25,598 nucleotides of DNA from Candidatus Tectimicrobiota bacterium (GTDB taxonomy: Bacteria > JACPSX01): the NCBI GenBank assembly GCA_016193065.1, contig JACPSX010000054.1, forward strand, positions 1 to 25,598. The letters are read 5' to 3'. Of this stretch, positions 23,648 through 25,598 are shown in pieces. A program made the translations under genes and the position numbers. The stretch's first letter is position 1, and every line of letters begins with the position of its first letter. A model generated the notes under the pieces. It saw nothing but the letters and a program-made list of their open reading frames with translations. It was not told the DNA's origin and made no database searches.

Positions 23648-24052
23648 CTAAAACGGGATATCGTCGTCTCCCCCCGCCTCGGCGGCGCTGGGCGGGGACC
23701 CGGCTTCCGGGTGATCGCCGGGGCGCCCGGAGGGGAGAAACTGCACGTTCATGGCGACGACCTCATGCTTGCTGCGCTTCTGCCCGTCCTCGGTCTCCCA
23801 CGAGCGCCACTGCAGACGCCCCTCGATGAAGGCCAGCCGCCCCTTGCTGAGGAACTCTCCGCAGCTCTTGGCCTGGCGGCCGTAGACCACGATGTCTACA
23901 AAACAAACCTCCTCTTTCCACTCTTCTCCCTGCTTGTAGCGGCGGTTTACGGCCAGTCCGAAGGTGGAGACCGGGGTGCCGTTGGGTGTGTAGCGCAGCT
24001 CGGGGTCGCGGGTGAGGTTTCCCAGAAGAAATATCCGATTCAGTCCAGCCAT
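23648..24052 (-). CDS. ssb: Single-stranded DNA-binding protein
   Basis: A 134-residue SSB. The OB fold is clear (LNRIFLLGNLTRDPELRYTP, then VDIVVYGRQAKSCGEFLSKG, then LAFIEGRLQWRSWE). A flexible linker leads to the acidic tip DDDIPF, which recruits repair and replication partners. The linker is short for the family. The ATG at 24052 overlaps the rpsF stop codon (TGATG) and has GAGGAGG upstream; a GTG three bases earlier is less likely. The rpsF–ssb–rpsR order is a widely conserved operon. Confidence 0.96.
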   Translation of the reverse strand: MAGLNRIFLLGNLTRDPELRYTPNGTPVSTFGLAVNRRYKQGEEWKEEVCFVDIVVYGRQAKSCGEFLSKGRLAFIEGRLQWRSWETEDGQKRSKHEVVAMNVQFLPSGRPGDHPEAGSPPSAAEAGGDDDIPF

Positions 24053-24414
24053 CACGAGACCTCCTCATAGCGCTCCTCGTGGCGCTCTTCTTCCATGTCC
24101 ACGATGTGATCGGAGACCTTGTGGCGTTCGTCGAGCTGGACGGTCATGAAGCGCAAAATGGACTCGTTGAGCTTTAAGTTCCGGTCCAGCTCGGTGAGTA
24201 AGGCGGGTTCTCCTCGGAAGTGAAACAGCACGTAGAATCCATAGCGGTTCTTGGCGATATCGTAGGCAAGCCGTTTCTTTCCCCACTTGCGGATCCGCAT
24301 GACCTCCGCCTGAAATCGAGCGCACAGGTCCTCGATCCGCTTGATCTGGGAGTCGATCTCCTCGTCGCTGAGATCCCCCTTGAACAGTACGATGGTTTCG
24401 TAGAGCCTGATCAT
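24052..24414 (-). CDS. rpsF: 30S ribosomal protein bS6
   Basis: A 120-residue small-subunit protein that pairs with bS18. Landmarks are MIRLYETIVLFKGDLSDEEI, RKWGKKRLAYDIAKNRYGFY, NLKLNESILRFMTVQ and an acidic C-terminal tail (EEERHEERYEEVS). The ATG at 24414 is chosen because AGGAGG lies 6 bases upstream and it matches the family N-terminus; the longer frame to 24450 is not needed. It overlaps ssb by one base. Confidence 0.97.
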   Translation of the reverse strand: MIRLYETIVLFKGDLSDEEIDSQIKRIEDLCARFQAEVMRIRKWGKKRLAYDIAKNRYGFYVLFHFRGEPALLTELDRNLKLNESILRFMTVQLDERHKVSDHIVDMEEERHEERYEEVS

Positions 24415-24478
24415 CAAAAGCCTCCTCTCGGTTTTGCAGCCCCAATTCACGATTGGAGCAAGGAGTTAAATAGGGGGC

Positions 24479-25018
24479 CTATCGCCCCGGCGTCCCTACC
24501 GCGATCTCTTCCAGACGCTGAACAGCTCGGGAGATCATCTCGCTGGCCAGGTCGAGTTCCCCCGGAGAAAACGGCTCTAAAACGTATTCCGCCGGATCCT
24601 GGCCTTCCGCAGGCCGCCCAATGCCGACCCGGAGCCGCACGAATTCAGCACTTCCCACCTCTTCGATGATAGAACGTATACCCCGATGTCCCGCATCGCC
24701 CCCCCGGAGCTTCTTGCGGATCTTTCCCAGGGCCAGGTCAATGTCGTCGTGGACCACCACCAGGTCTTCCAGGGAAAGCGAGAACTCTTTCAAGAGATCA
24801 CGCACGGGCTGTCCGCTGCGATTCATGAATTCCTGCGGCAAAGCCAAAATCACGTCCAATCCGTCGACCTTCCCCTTGCCCAAGAAGCAATGGCAACGCT
24901 TTTCGGTGAGAGTGACTCGGTGTCTTCGTGCCAGTTCTCGAACCACCATCATCCCAATGTTGTGACGGGTAAGCTCGTAGCGTCTCCCCGGGTTGCCCAG
25001 CCCCACGATGAGCTTCAT
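24479..25018 (-). CDS. pth: Peptidyl-tRNA hydrolase
   Basis: A 179-residue enzyme that frees tRNA from prematurely released peptidyl-tRNA. The active-site set N9, H19, N66 and D92 (MKLIVGLGNPG, RHNIGM, FMNRSG, VVVHDDIDL) is complete. GGDAGHRGIRSI and RLRVGIGRP follow. The N-terminal MKLIVGLGNPG fixes the start at ATG 25018, although the nearest AAGGA is about 14 bases upstream. It lies 11 bp downstream of the bL25 gene and 64 bp upstream of rpsF. Confidence 0.96.
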   Translation of the reverse strand: MKLIVGLGNPGRRYELTRHNIGMMVVRELARRHRVTLTEKRCHCFLGKGKVDGLDVILALPQEFMNRSGQPVRDLLKEFSLSLEDLVVVHDDIDLALGKIRKKLRGGDAGHRGIRSIIEEVGSAEFVRLRVGIGRPAEGQDPAEYVLEPFSPGELDLASEMISRAVQRLEEIAVGTPGR

Positions 25019-25029
25019 GCTCAGTGAGT

Positions 25030-25598
25030 TTATTCCTTTGTCTTGCCCTTCTCTTTGTCCTTCTCTTTTTCTCTGTCCTTGCCGGCCTCAGCCGCGGGTT
25101 GGGCAGCAGCAGCCTCGGCAGCCTCGCCTTCCACCGGGACTTCTTCAGCAGGCTTGGCAACTTCTTCCACGGTCGGGGCGCTGATGGAGACCACCGCTTC
25201 GTCGGGATCGTTCAAGATCCGGATCCCTTCCTGGACCGGCAGATCCCTCACGTGCAGAGCATCCCCGATGTCCAGTTGGGAAACTTCCAGGGGAATGAAT
25301 TCCGGAATCCGGCCGGGCAAGCATTCCACCTCCACCTCTCGCAAGAGGTGGCCCAGGATCCCTCCCGACATCTTGACCCCGACGGGCTCACCTACGAAGC
25401 GCAGGGGAACAGAGACAACGATCTCCTTTTCCATGGAGACTTCGTAGAGATCCACGTGCAGCATATCCCCGGAAACGGGGTGGAACTGGAGGTCCTTGAC
25501 GATGACCTTGCGTTCCCGGAATTCTTCCCCTTCCAGGTTCAGTTGAAAAATGGCATTTGTCCTGCCGGCCGTGCTCAGGAGATGTTTGAGCTTTTTTA
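25030..25598 (-). CDS. rplY: 50S ribosomal protein bL25, long Ctc/TL5 form (5' end outside window)
   Basis: The frame is open to the right edge and encodes at least 188 residues. The visible part starts KKLKHLLSTAGRTNAIFQLNL. It continues through VKDLQFHPVSGDMLHVDLYEV (end of the 5S rRNA-binding L25 domain) and the TL5/Ctc C-terminal β-domain (PLRFVGEPVGVKMSGGILGH, LREVEVECLPGRIPEFI, LDIGDALHVRDL). It ends in a low-complexity tail rich in A, E, P and then K/D/E (DREKEKDKEKGKTKE). About 40-50 N-terminal residues are missing because of the window edge. bL25 followed by pth is a common pair. Confidence 0.95.
   Translation of the reverse strand, partial: KKLKHLLSTAGRTNAIFQLNLEGEEFRERKVIVKDLQFHPVSGDMLHVDLYEVSMEKEIVVSVPLRFVGEPVGVKMSGGILGHLLREVEVECLPGRIPEFIPLEVSQLDIGDALHVRDLPVQEGIRILNDPDEAVVSISAPTVEEVAKPAEEVPVEGEAAEAAAAQPAAEAGKDREKEKDKEKGKTKE

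Overview
The window is a stretch of bacterial chromosome, moderately GC-rich, with almost all genes on the minus strand. The gene order bL25–pth–rpsF–ssb–rpsR–DUF2232–rplI–dnaB–alr–mlaEFD–tgt–yajC–secDF–hemW, a DUF4911 gene and a class-I cyclic-di-GMP riboswitch resemble the former Deltaproteobacteria (Desulfobacterota) or relatives such as NC10/Methylomirabilota. This is inferred from gene order and protein wording, not from a database search. The Mla system and SecDF-YajC point to a diderm (two-membrane) cell.

Layout. (1) 1-4446, minus: a probable operon read leftward. It holds a soluble histidine kinase, a CheY-like receiver fused to TPRs, a FliL-like membrane protein, a TPR protein, an exported protein with two FlgT-C-like modules, and the 5' end of dprA. 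(2) 4499-5330: a small plus-strand DUF4911 gene converging on a lipoprotein gene with a strong sigma70-type promoter. (3) 5512-7527, plus: the two ATPase genes oppD and oppF, without permeases or binding protein. (4) 7528-8887: mostly non-coding. It contains a structured palindromic stretch, a membrane-anchored lytic transglycosylase gene, and its leader with a c-di-GMP-I riboswitch whose 3' side doubles as the 5' arm of a perfect 16-bp terminator. (5) 8888-14937: yajC, a predicted ABC-class ATPase (COG3044 type), secD, secF and hemW, read from a promoter upstream of yajC. (6) 14950-15942: a damaged tgt. (7) 15964-19159: mlaD/MCE, mlaF and mlaE, tightly coupled to alr. (8) 19161-25598: alr, dnaB, rplI, DUF2232, rpsR, ssb, rpsF, pth and bL25, a translation/replication housekeeping cluster.

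Three things stand out. The riboswitch places peptidoglycan cleavage under second-messenger control. Two housekeeping genes look broken as assembled: dnaB has an in-frame loss of the Walker B strand, and tgt has an internal loss with frameshift plus a 46-bp tandem duplication near its end. These could be real lesions or assembly faults. The intergenic spaces carry several small repeat families: a 19-bp motif found at two distant sites and again inverted, REP-like palindromes, a MITE-like palindrome between secF and hemW, and eight 7-bp units. I saw no tRNA or rRNA gene, no CRISPR array, no complete insertion sequence and no prophage gene.
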